IMG/VR virus record: IMGVR_UViG_3300027969_000039
Location: 124,001 to 188,000 of that record
From: a virus
DNA: 64,000 nucleotides
Direction: 5' to 3' (one strand)
Of this stretch, positions 50,240-59,631 are shown piece by piece. A model generated the notes under the pieces. It worked only from the letters and a program-made list of their open reading frames with translations, searched no databases and was not told the DNA's origin. Position 1 is the first letter of the stretch, and each line of letters begins with the position of its first letter. The translations under genes and the position numbers were made by a program.

Positions 50240-51424
50240 TTGAGTTAAGAATGTAGTTTGATTTAATAACACTTTTTGATTATATTCACAGATTGGTTTA
50301 ACGTTATTTAAGAATTCTGATAACTCATTGGGTTTCAATTCGCACAATCTTTTAATTTCTGCTACTACCTTTAACATCCTTTTAGAGTCATTTAATTCTA
50401 AATCATAACTTTCGTCTATCCATGGGGAGAATGTTTTGTATCCTAACTCTCTTAATTTAATCAAAGAATGGGGAGGAGATACTAACAATGCCGGGTGTTT
50501 ATTTGCTATAGTTTTAAAAACTTTTTCAGTTAAATGCCTACCAAACCCATGGTAACTAACACTTGGTGATCCATCTTCAAACGTATCACTGGTATAATAA
50601 TTAGTCTCAGACACTACACTAAAATAAGTATTTTCATATAGGTAATCAGTAGAGGAATCTAGTATTGCTCGATTTGTAACTAAATCGTTTGTATCGATAT
50701 ACAAATTTGGCATGTTTAATATCTGTTGTTCGTTATTCTTCAAAAGATTAACTATCTCAGGAGTATTTGCGTGACAGCTTAACATACTACTCCAAACAGT
50801 TTGCCATGATCTGTTGTCATCACTTGATGCCATGCTAACATACCCTTTGTCTAGCAAGTTATTAGCATACAATAAACTAACCAGCACTGGGCGATGCAAT
50901 CTCCATCTTCTATTAAAGTTGATAAATTTTTTATTGTATACTTTATCTTTTAGTGTGTTTAGTTCAGTATATCCATCTACAGACATTATCAATTGTTTGT
51001 TAGATTTTATGTCAAACTCCATTATGCGTGTCCATACACATTTCATTTCTTCTACATTATACAATTTGCTAAATTTTCTAATTTCAAATAATATATCTGC
51101 GGACTCTGACATTAAAATAATTTGACTAGGTGGTAGTTTAGCTGTTACAATCAATCCTTCATATACACCTTGAACAACATTGTGAAATGATTCATGGCTA
51201 TTATTTACAACTAATTTAATTTCTCTATTTCTTATTCGTTGTATGTCTCTTGCAGGAATTAAATCTTCAATCGGAAACATTTGAAAAACTGACATATGTT
51301 TAAATTCATAGTAGTAGTAATCACTATCTACAAAATTCAAGTGCTGCCACCATACTGACCCACTACGCAATTCTTTAATACTATCAAGATAGTAAAATGC
51401 ATTGGTGTTTAACATCATTCCCAT
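50231..51424 (-). CDS. Glycosyltransferase-like protein, paralogue of 46007-47074
   Basis: The 397-residue protein shares the C-terminal pattern RHLTEKVFKTIANKHPALLV and LRELGYKTFSPWIDESYDLE with the product of 46007-47074. Its N-terminal half is different and unrecognised. It probably transfers a sugar in the same modification pathway. It follows the upstream radical SAM stop by one base. Confidence 0.65.
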   Translation of the reverse strand: MGMMLNTNAFYYLDSIKELRSGSVWWQHLNFVDSDYYYYEFKHMSVFQMFPIEDLIPARDIQRIRNREIKLVVNNSHESFHNVVQGVYEGLIVTAKLPPSQIILMSESADILFEIRKFSKLYNVEEMKCVWTRIMEFDIKSNKQLIMSVDGYTELNTLKDKVYNKKFINFNRRWRLHRPVLVSLLYANNLLDKGYVSMASSDDNRSWQTVWSSMLSCHANTPEIVNLLKNNEQQILNMPNLYIDTNDLVTNRAILDSSTDYLYENTYFSVVSETNYYTSDTFEDGSPSVSYHGFGRHLTEKVFKTIANKHPALLVSPPHSLIKLRELGYKTFSPWIDESYDLELNDSKRMLKVVAEIKRLCELKPNELSEFLNNVKPICEYNQKVLLNQTTFLTQLN

Positions 51425-51425
51425 A

Positions 51426-52670
51426 TTATATCCAATAATCTTTCATATACGGTATATAATCAAATATATTTCTATTACGATGCTTATCTAATGACGTAAC
51501 AAATTTTTGCATTTCTAACCACTTATTGATTCGCAACTCGCTATCAACTTGTTTGTTTATTACAGTATTAAGTATGTTATTAATTGCCGAAGTGTACTTA
51601 TCTCCTAAATTGCGTTCAGCAGATAATTGAATTACTCGTTGTAGAGTATCTTTAGCTTTCTCTTTCATCTCATTTGGCATGTATATAGGATCAAAATAGT
51701 CAGGGTTATTAACACATTGTATGTGCGGGAGACTTTTTAATATGCTTGAATTAGTTTCAATCTGAGTTTCCCACCAATCAATTAAAGTATCCAATGTGAG
51801 CAGGTTCAATGAGATTACAGTATGACTTAATCCAATATGGTAATTGCCATGCTGTTTAGCAATTTCTTTTAAATTATCTAACTGTGATGTTACCTTATTC
51901 CAACTGAAGGGGTATCTAATATATTCATTAATAGGACCTACTCCATCTACACTAATAGTAATATGCTTAGTACTAAAGTGACTCCACAACTCTAACAATT
52001 CATCTGAGACTCCAGTCAAATTAGTTACATATCCTAATGTTATATTTTTTGCTCTACCTTGGTCAATCAATCGTTTTAATAAAAATATATGTGGTTCATT
52101 GATTGTAGGTTCGCCGCCTAAAAACTGTATAGCACTAAGGTTAGGTAAGTTATCAATCAAGTTAGGTATATTTTCTTCAGTAAACCAGTTTGGAGTAATC
52201 CAATCCATTTTTTCACCAGTGATAATCTCTTGTTCTTTTTTCCAAAGTGAACTAGCAGATTCATTACACATTAAACATGCACTATTACATTTATTACCCA
52301 CTGTTATATCTAATAAAAATATATTAGATAAGTCAGGTATAGTAGCAGTAGCAGTATGAAGATTTTTATTTAATCTAGATTCCACACTATCTAACGTATT
52401 ATTGAATATTTGTCTGGTACTAGCTTGTCCATGCTGTTCTCTAGTACGACACATGTTACATATAGGATCCCATTTACCATCTAGTAGTTTTGTTCTTAGC
52501 GATACTAACTCATCATTGTTAAACCATTTTACTACATTATTATCATAGTTCTTTAGTTGATGCCGTGTTTGCCCGGGCCAAAAATAAGTATCTACTGCAC
52601 AACAAGGTCTTATGGTTCCGTCGTATCCAAAACTTATAGAATTTGATGCTAGCGCACAATACAGTGACAT
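51426..52670 (-). CDS. Radical SAM protein with N-terminal SPASM-like region (414 residues)
   Basis: An N-terminal Cys set (GTIRPCCAVD and CNMCRTREQHG) is followed by the core CNSACLMC (about 129-136), FLGGEPTINEP, SVDGVGPINEYIRYP and a helical C-terminus. The unit is directly adjacent to the next radical SAM gene. It most resembles phage twitch/SPASM radical SAM proteins acting on peptides or small molecules, substrate unknown. Confidence 0.85.
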   Translation of the reverse strand: MSLYCALASNSISFGYDGTIRPCCAVDTYFWPGQTRHQLKNYDNNVVKWFNNDELVSLRTKLLDGKWDPICNMCRTREQHGQASTRQIFNNTLDSVESRLNKNLHTATATIPDLSNIFLLDITVGNKCNSACLMCNESASSLWKKEQEIITGEKMDWITPNWFTEENIPNLIDNLPNLSAIQFLGGEPTINEPHIFLLKRLIDQGRAKNITLGYVTNLTGVSDELLELWSHFSTKHITISVDGVGPINEYIRYPFSWNKVTSQLDNLKEIAKQHGNYHIGLSHTVISLNLLTLDTLIDWWETQIETNSSILKSLPHIQCVNNPDYFDPIYMPNEMKEKAKDTLQRVIQLSAERNLGDKYTSAINNILNTVINKQVDSELRINKWLEMQKFVTSLDKHRNRNIFDYIPYMKDYWI

Positions 52671-53642
52671 TTAAATTTCCTTTGTAATAAGTATATCGGT
52701 TCCGCATGTACATTGCTGCTTTTTACATATCACTGGTTCTGCTACTGTAGTAACAGTATCATATATATTACCCAATGAAGGGCCTTGCCCACAACTTGCA
52801 GCAGTTATATGTCCAGTACTATTTATAAACAAACTTTCATCAACATAGCATTTCCATCCTGAAAAGAAATTTTTACGTTCTGCCACCAGTCTATTACCGT
52901 TCAACGGTTGCTCTGTTTCAGACTCATATACTTCTTTGCTTGCAGTTCGCCATTTACTTCCATTTGGCTTACTAATTTTAGTTTGTGATTCAAATGTATG
53001 TGTCTCAAAGAATTCATACATTCTAGGTTCACTGTATTTCCATGGACCCACATTGACACTAATGTCATCAAACAATGGCACCCATTCTAAATTATAATTT
53101 TGTAAAATAGATTTTACTCTTTCCCCAAACTCAACAACTTCATCAAATCTATTTTCTTGCATCATCATTCTACAGCATAGATAATTTACCTTATCTTGTA
53201 AAAAAATCAAGTTGTCTAAGTACCTAGGAGTATTTGCAAAATCAATATGATAGCTAGCTACAACGTCATGGAACAAGTGATAATTCTCTTTCCACCAGTT
53301 AGTGCTAGTACTCAAATTAGTATTGATTGCAATTTGCGGGTCATCTAGTCGTTCTTTTAACCATTTAATCAATGGTAATAAATGAGGCCAAACAGTAGGC
53401 TCTCCCCCACTAAAGAAGAATTTAAATCCTTTATATCCCCTAGCTTCTTGTGCAGTTAAAATTATGTTTAAATTGTCTACTATCTTATCAAAATCTTTTG
53501 GCTCATTCTTCTTAGGATTTTTGCCTGCCCAGTTACCAGGATTGCAATAACTACATTTAAAATTACAGAAGTCACTTACTTGCCAGGTTATATTGATATA
53601 CGGAGTTTCTACCGGTCTTATCGCTATCAATTTATCATTCAT
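52671..53642 (-). CDS. Radical SAM protein (323 residues)
   Basis: The core motif CNFKCSYC lies near the start (about 27-34), then FFFSGGEPTVWPHLLPL and INTNLS. The C-terminus has a Cys-rich end (CYVDESLFINSTGHITAASC, CKKQQCTCG) that may hold an auxiliary cluster, so unlike its neighbours this one has the usual core-then-SPASM order. It is coupled by ATGA overlap to the upstream gene. Confidence 0.85.
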   Translation of the reverse strand: MNDKLIAIRPVETPYINITWQVSDFCNFKCSYCNPGNWAGKNPKKNEPKDFDKIVDNLNIILTAQEARGYKGFKFFFSGGEPTVWPHLLPLIKWLKERLDDPQIAINTNLSTSTNWWKENYHLFHDVVASYHIDFANTPRYLDNLIFLQDKVNYLCCRMMMQENRFDEVVEFGERVKSILQNYNLEWVPLFDDISVNVGPWKYSEPRMYEFFETHTFESQTKISKPNGSKWRTASKEVYESETEQPLNGNRLVAERKNFFSGWKCYVDESLFINSTGHITAASCGQGPSLGNIYDTVTTVAEPVICKKQQCTCGTDILITKEI

Positions 53643-55000
53643 ATGATATCCTTAAACAATTCAGTACCTTTCAAATTACGATGCTTGTCATTAAACTCAA
53701 TAAAATGTTTTAATCTGTCACTCAACTCGCTATTGTATGGAGAATTTAATACTGAATCTTTATACGCATTAAAAGTATGGTCATCAACTACAAATCTATT
53801 TGGGGCGTCATTGTAATATTTTCTATAATTCATTGATTGTTTGGTAACTATTTCAATATATTCTTCTCTAATGTTTTTAGGAATAGCGTTCAATGAAAGA
53901 AATTCAGGTGCAGATAAAGTTATAGGCCACCACGTTATGTGTTTATCATGTTTAGAAGATAGCAAATACAACATACTCCAAATTGACATAACATGCTTAA
54001 AATTCATAGCTTGTAGTACAGTATAGCATTTTATCTTCCAACCTGGTCGAGTTGATGCTAACTCAACTGCTTTATCTACGTTTTCTCTAACTTTGGCAAA
54101 GTCACTAGGATACCTAATATATTCACCTACTTCACCAACCCCGTCAATACTCATCTGTATTTCAACGTTTTTAAATTTTTCTAACTTACTATAGAATGAT
54201 TGATTCCAAGTTGTCATATTACTAGTAAATTCTATTTGGCAGTCTGTGTTATTTGCTTCCAATAACATTTCAAACATTTTGTAATTAGCTTTAATTAAGG
54301 TAGGTTCACCGCCGGTAGTATATAATCTACGCAAAGTAGGAGCCATCTTTTTAAAATTGTTGTAAAATATTTCAGTTTCAAACCAATCACGAACATCAGT
54401 CTCATTAACTATTTGTTGTTCTGTTTTCCACTTTGACTTTAACCAACTTAATTTTGGATTATCTAAATAATTTTTATCTAAATATTCTGTTCTTTCTTGA
54501 TGTATCAAAGAACTACTCATGCCCCAACAACTAACACATTGTAAGTTACATTGATTGCCTAATCTAAGTTCCAGGCTAACAGGTAATTGTGGTACTGATT
54601 GTTTTTCTAAATTTGCATCTAAATAATTAGATAACAATTTATCTTTTTGTATATATGACAACCACATTGCATTTTGACCCATTCTAGGACTATGTCCTGA
54701 TAGTTTTTCTATTTTGTAGCAATCTTGACAATCAGGAGCACCTTCTCCTTTTATTTTTCTTTCTCTAACATATTGCATATAAATGCTGTCCCATATTTCA
54801 TCAATGTCATGGTATCCTAAATTGTAAGATTTAGCATTTTTATCTGAGACAAAGGTATCTAAAGGAATACTACAGCATAGTTTTATATTACCGTTTGGGT
54901 TAGTGTTTAAATTTAACCATGGCAAAGTACAAAATTTATCTACACTTTTAATAGCCCAATCAAGTTTTTTAGTAACTGGTGCAGTTTCTAATTCATTCAT
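53639..55000 (-). CDS. Radical SAM protein with N-terminal SPASM-like region (453 residues)
   Basis: The N-terminal FCTLPWLNLNTNPNGNIKLC and CQDCYKIE phrases look like a SPASM/twitch auxiliary-cluster region, followed by the core CNLQCVSC (about 152-159), TTGGEPTLIKANY and SIDGVGEVGEYIRYP. The ATG at 55000 lies in the second copy of a 20-base tandem duplication. Substrate unknown. Confidence 0.85.
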   Translation of the reverse strand: MNELETAPVTKKLDWAIKSVDKFCTLPWLNLNTNPNGNIKLCCSIPLDTFVSDKNAKSYNLGYHDIDEIWDSIYMQYVRERKIKGEGAPDCQDCYKIEKLSGHSPRMGQNAMWLSYIQKDKLLSNYLDANLEKQSVPQLPVSLELRLGNQCNLQCVSCWGMSSSLIHQERTEYLDKNYLDNPKLSWLKSKWKTEQQIVNETDVRDWFETEIFYNNFKKMAPTLRRLYTTGGEPTLIKANYKMFEMLLEANNTDCQIEFTSNMTTWNQSFYSKLEKFKNVEIQMSIDGVGEVGEYIRYPSDFAKVRENVDKAVELASTRPGWKIKCYTVLQAMNFKHVMSIWSMLYLLSSKHDKHITWWPITLSAPEFLSLNAIPKNIREEYIEIVTKQSMNYRKYYNDAPNRFVVDDHTFNAYKDSVLNSPYNSELSDRLKHFIEFNDKHRNLKGTELFKDII

Positions 55001-55030
55001 AATATTTTTAATTCATTCATAATATTTTTA
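54991..55030. repeat. 20-base tandem duplication at a gene junction
   Basis: The 20-base unit ATTCATTCATAATATTTTTA occurs twice head to tail, covering the stop of the 55017-56219 gene and the start of the 53639-55000 gene. It creates a 7-codon frame and moves the two genes apart. Confidence 0.95.
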
Positions 55031-56219
55031 ATTCCGGATAAATTTCTATAAATTTTTCATTTCTAACTTCATCAATGACTGTTATTTGTTTTTTAAATTC
55101 AGATAACAGATTAGTATGATCTACACTATCCATATAACTTACTATTCCTTTTACATCATGTATGATGTTGTCTTTTGCATTATTCTTAACTAACCAATCA
55201 CAATATTCTTCATACAGTTGTCTAATTTTTTCTTTCTCATCTTCTGGTAAAATAGTAATTGAAAAGTATCTTGGATGTGTCAAAATATTTATTCGTATGT
55301 TATTGATGTCCAATAATCCTTCTTCTACCCATGATTTATGAAACTCAAACAAACTATGCACACTAAAGATACCTACAGTAGGGGTGATTTCGAAATAAAC
55401 ATCTGGACAAAGCATTATCATTTGTTGTCTGTTTAGTACTATGTCATCCCAGTTAGTTCCTTTCCTAGCATATTCAGCTATCTTGCCGTGCGTATCTAAA
55501 CTAGCAGCGACACGAACATCTTTGAACTTTTTCCAATAATCAAGTATAGACTTGTCCTTGTAACGGAAATTACTAAAGTTAGTTGTATATCTTAACTTGA
55601 TATGTGTAAGACCTTTTGACAACCAGTAATCTAGTATCTCATAATGTTGGGGAGTTATCAATGCTTCGCCTCCGGCAAAATACACTTCTTCTATCGTATC
55701 TAAATGCGGCATTAAATCATTCATAAAGTTAGGATTAGATTTTAAATCAATGAATTTCTTTGTTACTGATTCTGGGTGCAATTTTACTTGATCATCATAC
55801 CAACTGCTACTCAAGCTAGGACCGCATGTCCTGCATTTCATGTTGCATAAATTACTGAATCTAATATCTAAGTATCTCATTTTAAAGTCATCAATGCTAC
55901 CATCTTCTTTAGTTTCAGTTAAGTAAGGTAAATGATTTTTAAAACTTTGTAAACTGTTTTTACGCAACGTCCAACTGTCTGCGGTATCTTCTAACTCATA
56001 ACACCGTGAACATGCTGTAGGTTTTTCTCCATTAAGCATTTGTTTTCGTATGGTTTTATAGTTGGTATTGTTCATCAAATCATTAAGAGATTCTTTATGA
56101 ACATTCCCAAATACTTCTTTAGTATCACTCATGCAACATGGAAACGCATCGCCGTTAGGCCATATGTGTGTATGTATCCATGGCATCAAACAAATAACAT
56201 TTTGATCAATATTTTTCAT
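55017..56219 (-). CDS. Radical SAM protein with N-terminal SPASM-like region (400 residues)
   Basis: CLMPWIHTHIWPNGDAFPCC (10-29) and CSRCYELED match an N-terminal SPASM-like region; the core CNMKCRTC (about 125-132), YFAGGEALITPQHYEIL and ASLDTHGKIAEYARKG follow. It resembles the neighbouring three proteins. It overlaps the upstream gene by four bases. Confidence 0.85.
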   Translation of the reverse strand: MKNIDQNVICLMPWIHTHIWPNGDAFPCCMSDTKEVFGNVHKESLNDLMNNTNYKTIRKQMLNGEKPTACSRCYELEDTADSWTLRKNSLQSFKNHLPYLTETKEDGSIDDFKMRYLDIRFSNLCNMKCRTCGPSLSSSWYDDQVKLHPESVTKKFIDLKSNPNFMNDLMPHLDTIEEVYFAGGEALITPQHYEILDYWLSKGLTHIKLRYTTNFSNFRYKDKSILDYWKKFKDVRVAASLDTHGKIAEYARKGTNWDDIVLNRQQMIMLCPDVYFEITPTVGIFSVHSLFEFHKSWVEEGLLDINNIRINILTHPRYFSITILPEDEKEKIRQLYEEYCDWLVKNNAKDNIIHDVKGIVSYMDSVDHTNLLSEFKKQITVIDEVRNEKFIEIYPELKIL

Positions 56220-57616
56220 AATGGATTAAGTTGGTTGGTAGATTGGCACAATCTATAAAAATCTAACATTTCAGGAAATATAGCTAACATATCAGTCTCC
56301 CTGCGTTCATCTAATTCGTTGAACCAATTATAGAAATCTCTACGTCCTTCTATTAATTTGTTTTCTGGATAAACTGTCTCTGCCATATAATCTACTACAC
56401 GTTTAAACTTTTCATATTCAACCGTAGTAAATTTATTGCTAGCATTATCATCTACGTTTTCTTCCATGAACTTCAATGCATCGTGCATATAAGGCATAAA
56501 TTTATCTTTAGGCAATATGTTCATATCGTATTGAATTGGTTCACGCAGATATGGGGTATCAAATCTAATACGATGACTTTTTGTATCTTCATACCAATTA
56601 TATTGCTGACGCCATTCTAAGAATTTAGCCAAATACTCTTTAAACGTAGTTACACTAAAGATATTAAACGTAATCATAAATGTGATTGGGCTATCTGTGC
56701 GTTGTAAGTATGCGTGAAAATTCTTTTCCCACAATTCTAAGTCTAGTCCAGTACGAATATATTCGGCACGAGGTCCCCAGGTGTCTAGACTAGTGAACAA
56801 CTTAAATGCACGGATTTTTCCATCGTCACACAACTGTTTAACATTGTCACTTAGTTTCTCAACCAGACTTGTTTTAGTACCTAGGTTACTGTTGATATTT
56901 AACTCTAACCATGGCATAGGTTGATTGTCAATCTCTTTCAATAACTTCCATGTACTAGTGTGCATTGTAGGTTCGCCACCTGTTACACGCATGATATTCA
57001 ATGTCTTACGTAATTCAGGCCACCATTTCCAAAATGCGTCAACGTATGGATTTTCTTCTTCACGCTGATATAGTTTCATCCAATCAATATCGCAACGATG
57101 ATTCTTAACTGTAGTAACAGGACCGTTATTTTTTATTTCATTGTAAAAACTAGTAGAGTACTTCGGATGACAATATCCGCATTTGAAATTACACTCATTA
57201 CCAAAATTAATCTCTATGTATTCCGGGTTAATGTTTTGATCCCATGGACCTTCTACTGTTTGTTTATAGCGTTCTTCGTTGAATATTGAAGCATTACGAA
57301 TGTGCCTGTCACTAATATAGTCAGGGCCCATTGCTTCAATGTTCCAGCAATATTGACATCCAGTTGGCTTACTACCTTCAAGCATTTCTTTACGCTCAAG
57401 TTTCTTATGCATTGTATTATGCAATGCTGATGGGTTATCAGCTAATTCACTTAAGGGAATTTTGTGTGGTTTGGGATGATAGCAACTATGTGTCTCACCT
57501 GATTGCAAGTACATAGTTACATGGTGCCACTTAGCTAAACAAAAAGAAGGGGTGGTTTCATTCGCAATCTTAATCTTAATGTCTTGAATTCTTTGGTGTT
57601 CACTACTCATCACCAT
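56216..57616 (-). CDS. Radical SAM protein with N-terminal SPASM-like region (466 residues)
   Basis: FCLAKWHHVTMYLQSGETHS followed by CYHPKP and CQYCWNIEAMG forms the N-terminal Cys region; the core CNFKCGYCHPKYS, RVTGGEPTMHTSTWKLLKEI and TSLDTWGPRAEYIRTGLD follow. It overlaps the GT-like gene upstream by seven bases, linking radical chemistry to glycosyl transfer in one operon. Confidence 0.85.
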   Translation of the reverse strand: MVMSSEHQRIQDIKIKIANETTPSFCLAKWHHVTMYLQSGETHSCYHPKPHKIPLSELADNPSALHNTMHKKLERKEMLEGSKPTGCQYCWNIEAMGPDYISDRHIRNASIFNEERYKQTVEGPWDQNINPEYIEINFGNECNFKCGYCHPKYSTSFYNEIKNNGPVTTVKNHRCDIDWMKLYQREEENPYVDAFWKWWPELRKTLNIMRVTGGEPTMHTSTWKLLKEIDNQPMPWLELNINSNLGTKTSLVEKLSDNVKQLCDDGKIRAFKLFTSLDTWGPRAEYIRTGLDLELWEKNFHAYLQRTDSPITFMITFNIFSVTTFKEYLAKFLEWRQQYNWYEDTKSHRIRFDTPYLREPIQYDMNILPKDKFMPYMHDALKFMEENVDDNASNKFTTVEYEKFKRVVDYMAETVYPENKLIEGRRDFYNWFNELDERRETDMLAIFPEMLDFYRLCQSTNQLNPL

Positions 57617-58563
57617 CCTTCAATCTTGCGAATAACATCCATTTCAGTTACTAATGGCCCCAGATTACGAAAATCTGCTTTATAATGTCTCTTAAAGAAT
57701 TTGCTTTGTCCTCTATCTAGTGTACACATTGGCAATCCAAGTTTGTCATGTAATCCTGCACCTAATAGTGTTGCTTCACGCTCTGGATCTCTATTATATT
57801 CTTGTTCTTCCCACATTGTTATATAGTTGTCAAACCATTGAACACTGGTGTGGTCCCAATCAGTTAACATGGTCATGTATGTTCCAAGTCTTGCCCCGTA
57901 AATAGCCCACATCCCATTCTCAACATCAGCACCTACATTGTGCCATATGGTTAAGTTGTTTAGATTGCGACTAGCAACTGTTTCTTTGAAAGTATTAATA
58001 TCAGGCTTTGCTCCTTTGTCTAAACACATCTTGACTCCTTCACGGAATCCAGCACGCCATGCTTGAAATGGTGTATAGTTAGGGTAAGTAGTAGAGTAAC
58101 AATCATACATTGCCCAGTATAGGTTATCTTTGCTGTCTAAACAAAAGTCAGCAATACGTGATACATCACCGTCAGTTTGATGCTCATGTGTTTTCATTTC
58201 ACGCACATAAGTTTTTGTCCAGCTACTCATACCGCCATTGCCGTAACGTAATCCATTTATACTATTAACTGCTTTCCAACGGAACTGTGCTTTCTGAAAC
58301 TTTTCATCTTTGCTAGTGAAGTCTAATTGAATGTTGAAGAAACTTTCTTCTGGCATGTTGTCACCATCAATCAATATGAATCGTTCAGTATCACTAGCCT
58401 CACCTGCTGCTTTGTGTGCGGCATCACTACCTTTGACTCCGTCAACTCTTTTAGCCCATGGGACCATATTCTTAATCTTAAGCCAAAATTCTTCTTTCTG
58501 TGGTTCATCATAGCTTAAGTAGATACAATCTAAATCAGCTACATCAACAATATCATAACTCAT
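57610..58563 (-). CDS. GT-A-like glycosyltransferase (317 residues)
   Basis: The protein has YLSYDEPQKEEFWLKIKNMV, AKRVDGVKGSDAAHKAAGEA and FILIDGDNMPEES, where IDGD could be the DxD-type metal/nucleotide-sugar motif. The same phrases occur in the C-terminus of the 1353-residue protein. Similar proteins in cyanophages are of unknown acceptor. It overlaps the next gene by eleven bases. Confidence 0.7.
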   Translation of the reverse strand: MSYDIVDVADLDCIYLSYDEPQKEEFWLKIKNMVPWAKRVDGVKGSDAAHKAAGEASDTERFILIDGDNMPEESFFNIQLDFTSKDEKFQKAQFRWKAVNSINGLRYGNGGMSSWTKTYVREMKTHEHQTDGDVSRIADFCLDSKDNLYWAMYDCYSTTYPNYTPFQAWRAGFREGVKMCLDKGAKPDINTFKETVASRNLNNLTIWHNVGADVENGMWAIYGARLGTYMTMLTDWDHTSVQWFDNYITMWEEQEYNRDPEREATLLGAGLHDKLGLPMCTLDRGQSKFFKRHYKADFRNLGPLVTEMDVIRKIEGW

Positions 58564-58894
58564 ATGTTTTTAATTTCCATTTAGTATGAGGATCAGTTGA
58601 TTCAACTATAATGCTTACATCATCAATACTACAAGCAATGCCTTCTAATTCATTTGGCATCAGTTTATGAACCACTGCTTCTGCTTTGAATCTTGAAACT
58701 TTACCATCAATTACTCTAACATCAGGTCTGGCTTCAACAAAGGTCATTGCATCTATAACAATATAGTTACCTTCTACTGACTTGTCTCCAGTATAGCATA
58801 TTACTTTACCATGCTCATCATAATATAATCTAAACTCAGGTGGTTCCAATTTAGGCGCTTCCCAAATTATTACATAGTCTTTTTCTTCATTCAT
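58553..58894 (-). CDS. Hypothetical protein, 113 residues
   Basis: An acidic, strand-rich protein (MNEEKDYVIIWEAPKLEPPE, FRLYYDEHGKVICYTGDKSV) with no recognised catalytic motif. Coupled by overlaps to glycosyltransferase-like genes on both sides, so it likely belongs to the same pathway. Confidence 0.65.
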   Translation of the reverse strand: MNEEKDYVIIWEAPKLEPPEFRLYYDEHGKVICYTGDKSVEGNYIVIDAMTFVEARPDVRVIDGKVSRFKAEAVVHKLMPNELEGIACSIDDVSIIVESTDPHTKWKLKTYEL

Positions 58895-59631
58895 AGTACT
58901 ATCTTATCACAAAAATTCTTCACATGATAGTGAAATGGATACTGCTGTGGCACAGTCTGTACTCTAATTTGATTAGGTAAGCATTCATATATAAAAGTAT
59001 CTGTCCAATTTTCAGTTGGAGTTCCATTGATATATTGTTTCATGTGAACCATACTCATTTCAGTAAATGTAGGCAATGTAGTTTTTTCTACTCCCATGAT
59101 ATGACATGCTAATGCATAAACCCAATCAGTACTTGCTAATTCATCTGGATTACACTTCAATATTTTTTTATATTCTTCCCAGTTATTGAATATTTCTTTT
59201 ACTAAATCAAAGAATTTACTTGCTGTATCTGATTTCTTGAAATAAGTTATAGCATTATATACGTCTGGCAATTTATTATCATCGATGAATCTACGATAGA
59301 ATCGGATATCTGATATTTCTTGTTTAAAGTTTCTGATTGTATTTGACACTACAATATCTCTGTCTTTTAGTACATCCCACCAGTGTTCAATGTTGCGTGG
59401 GATGTACATATCAGCTTCTAATTTGATTGTATAGACATACGGGCTTGCTTCATACACTTGCCAATCATTTGCAAAGCCACCCAAATTACCGTGAGGTAAC
59501 ATATCAGTTGTAATAATAGTTACATTGGCATCGGGCATTACTCTGAGTATGCTTTTCTGTAGTGTTTTGGCACAATTAGTATAGCTAATTTTCTCAGTAT
59601 CCTGTGCCATTATTACAAAACCTTTATTCAC
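58891..59631 (-). CDS. GT-A-like glycosyltransferase (246 residues)
   Basis: The pattern VIMAQDTEKISYTNCAKTL, VTIITTDMLPHG and YTIKLEADMYIPRN resembles GT8-like transferases, with EAD in the usual DxD place. The C-terminus has a His-containing HYHVKNF. It overlaps the next gene by eight bases. Acceptor unknown. Confidence 0.7.
   Translation of the reverse strand: MNKGFVIMAQDTEKISYTNCAKTLQKSILRVMPDANVTIITTDMLPHGNLGGFANDWQVYEASPYVYTIKLEADMYIPRNIEHWWDVLKDRDIVVSNTIRNFKQEISDIRFYRRFIDDNKLPDVYNAITYFKKSDTASKFFDLVKEIFNNWEEYKKILKCNPDELASTDWVYALACHIMGVEKTTLPTFTEMSMVHMKQYINGTPTENWTDTFIYECLPNQIRVQTVPQQYPFHYHVKNFCDKIVL

Noticed and set aside
55001-55022. Seven-codon frame between the radical SAM genes
   Set aside because: It is a by-product of the 20-base tandem duplication, not a gene.
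17642-57616. PqqE among the radical SAM genes
   Set aside because: None shows the PqqE order of core then C-terminal SPASM with the PqqE-specific phrases; the one with C-terminal Cys (52671-53642) is shorter and dissimilar, so PqqA probably relies on the host enzyme.
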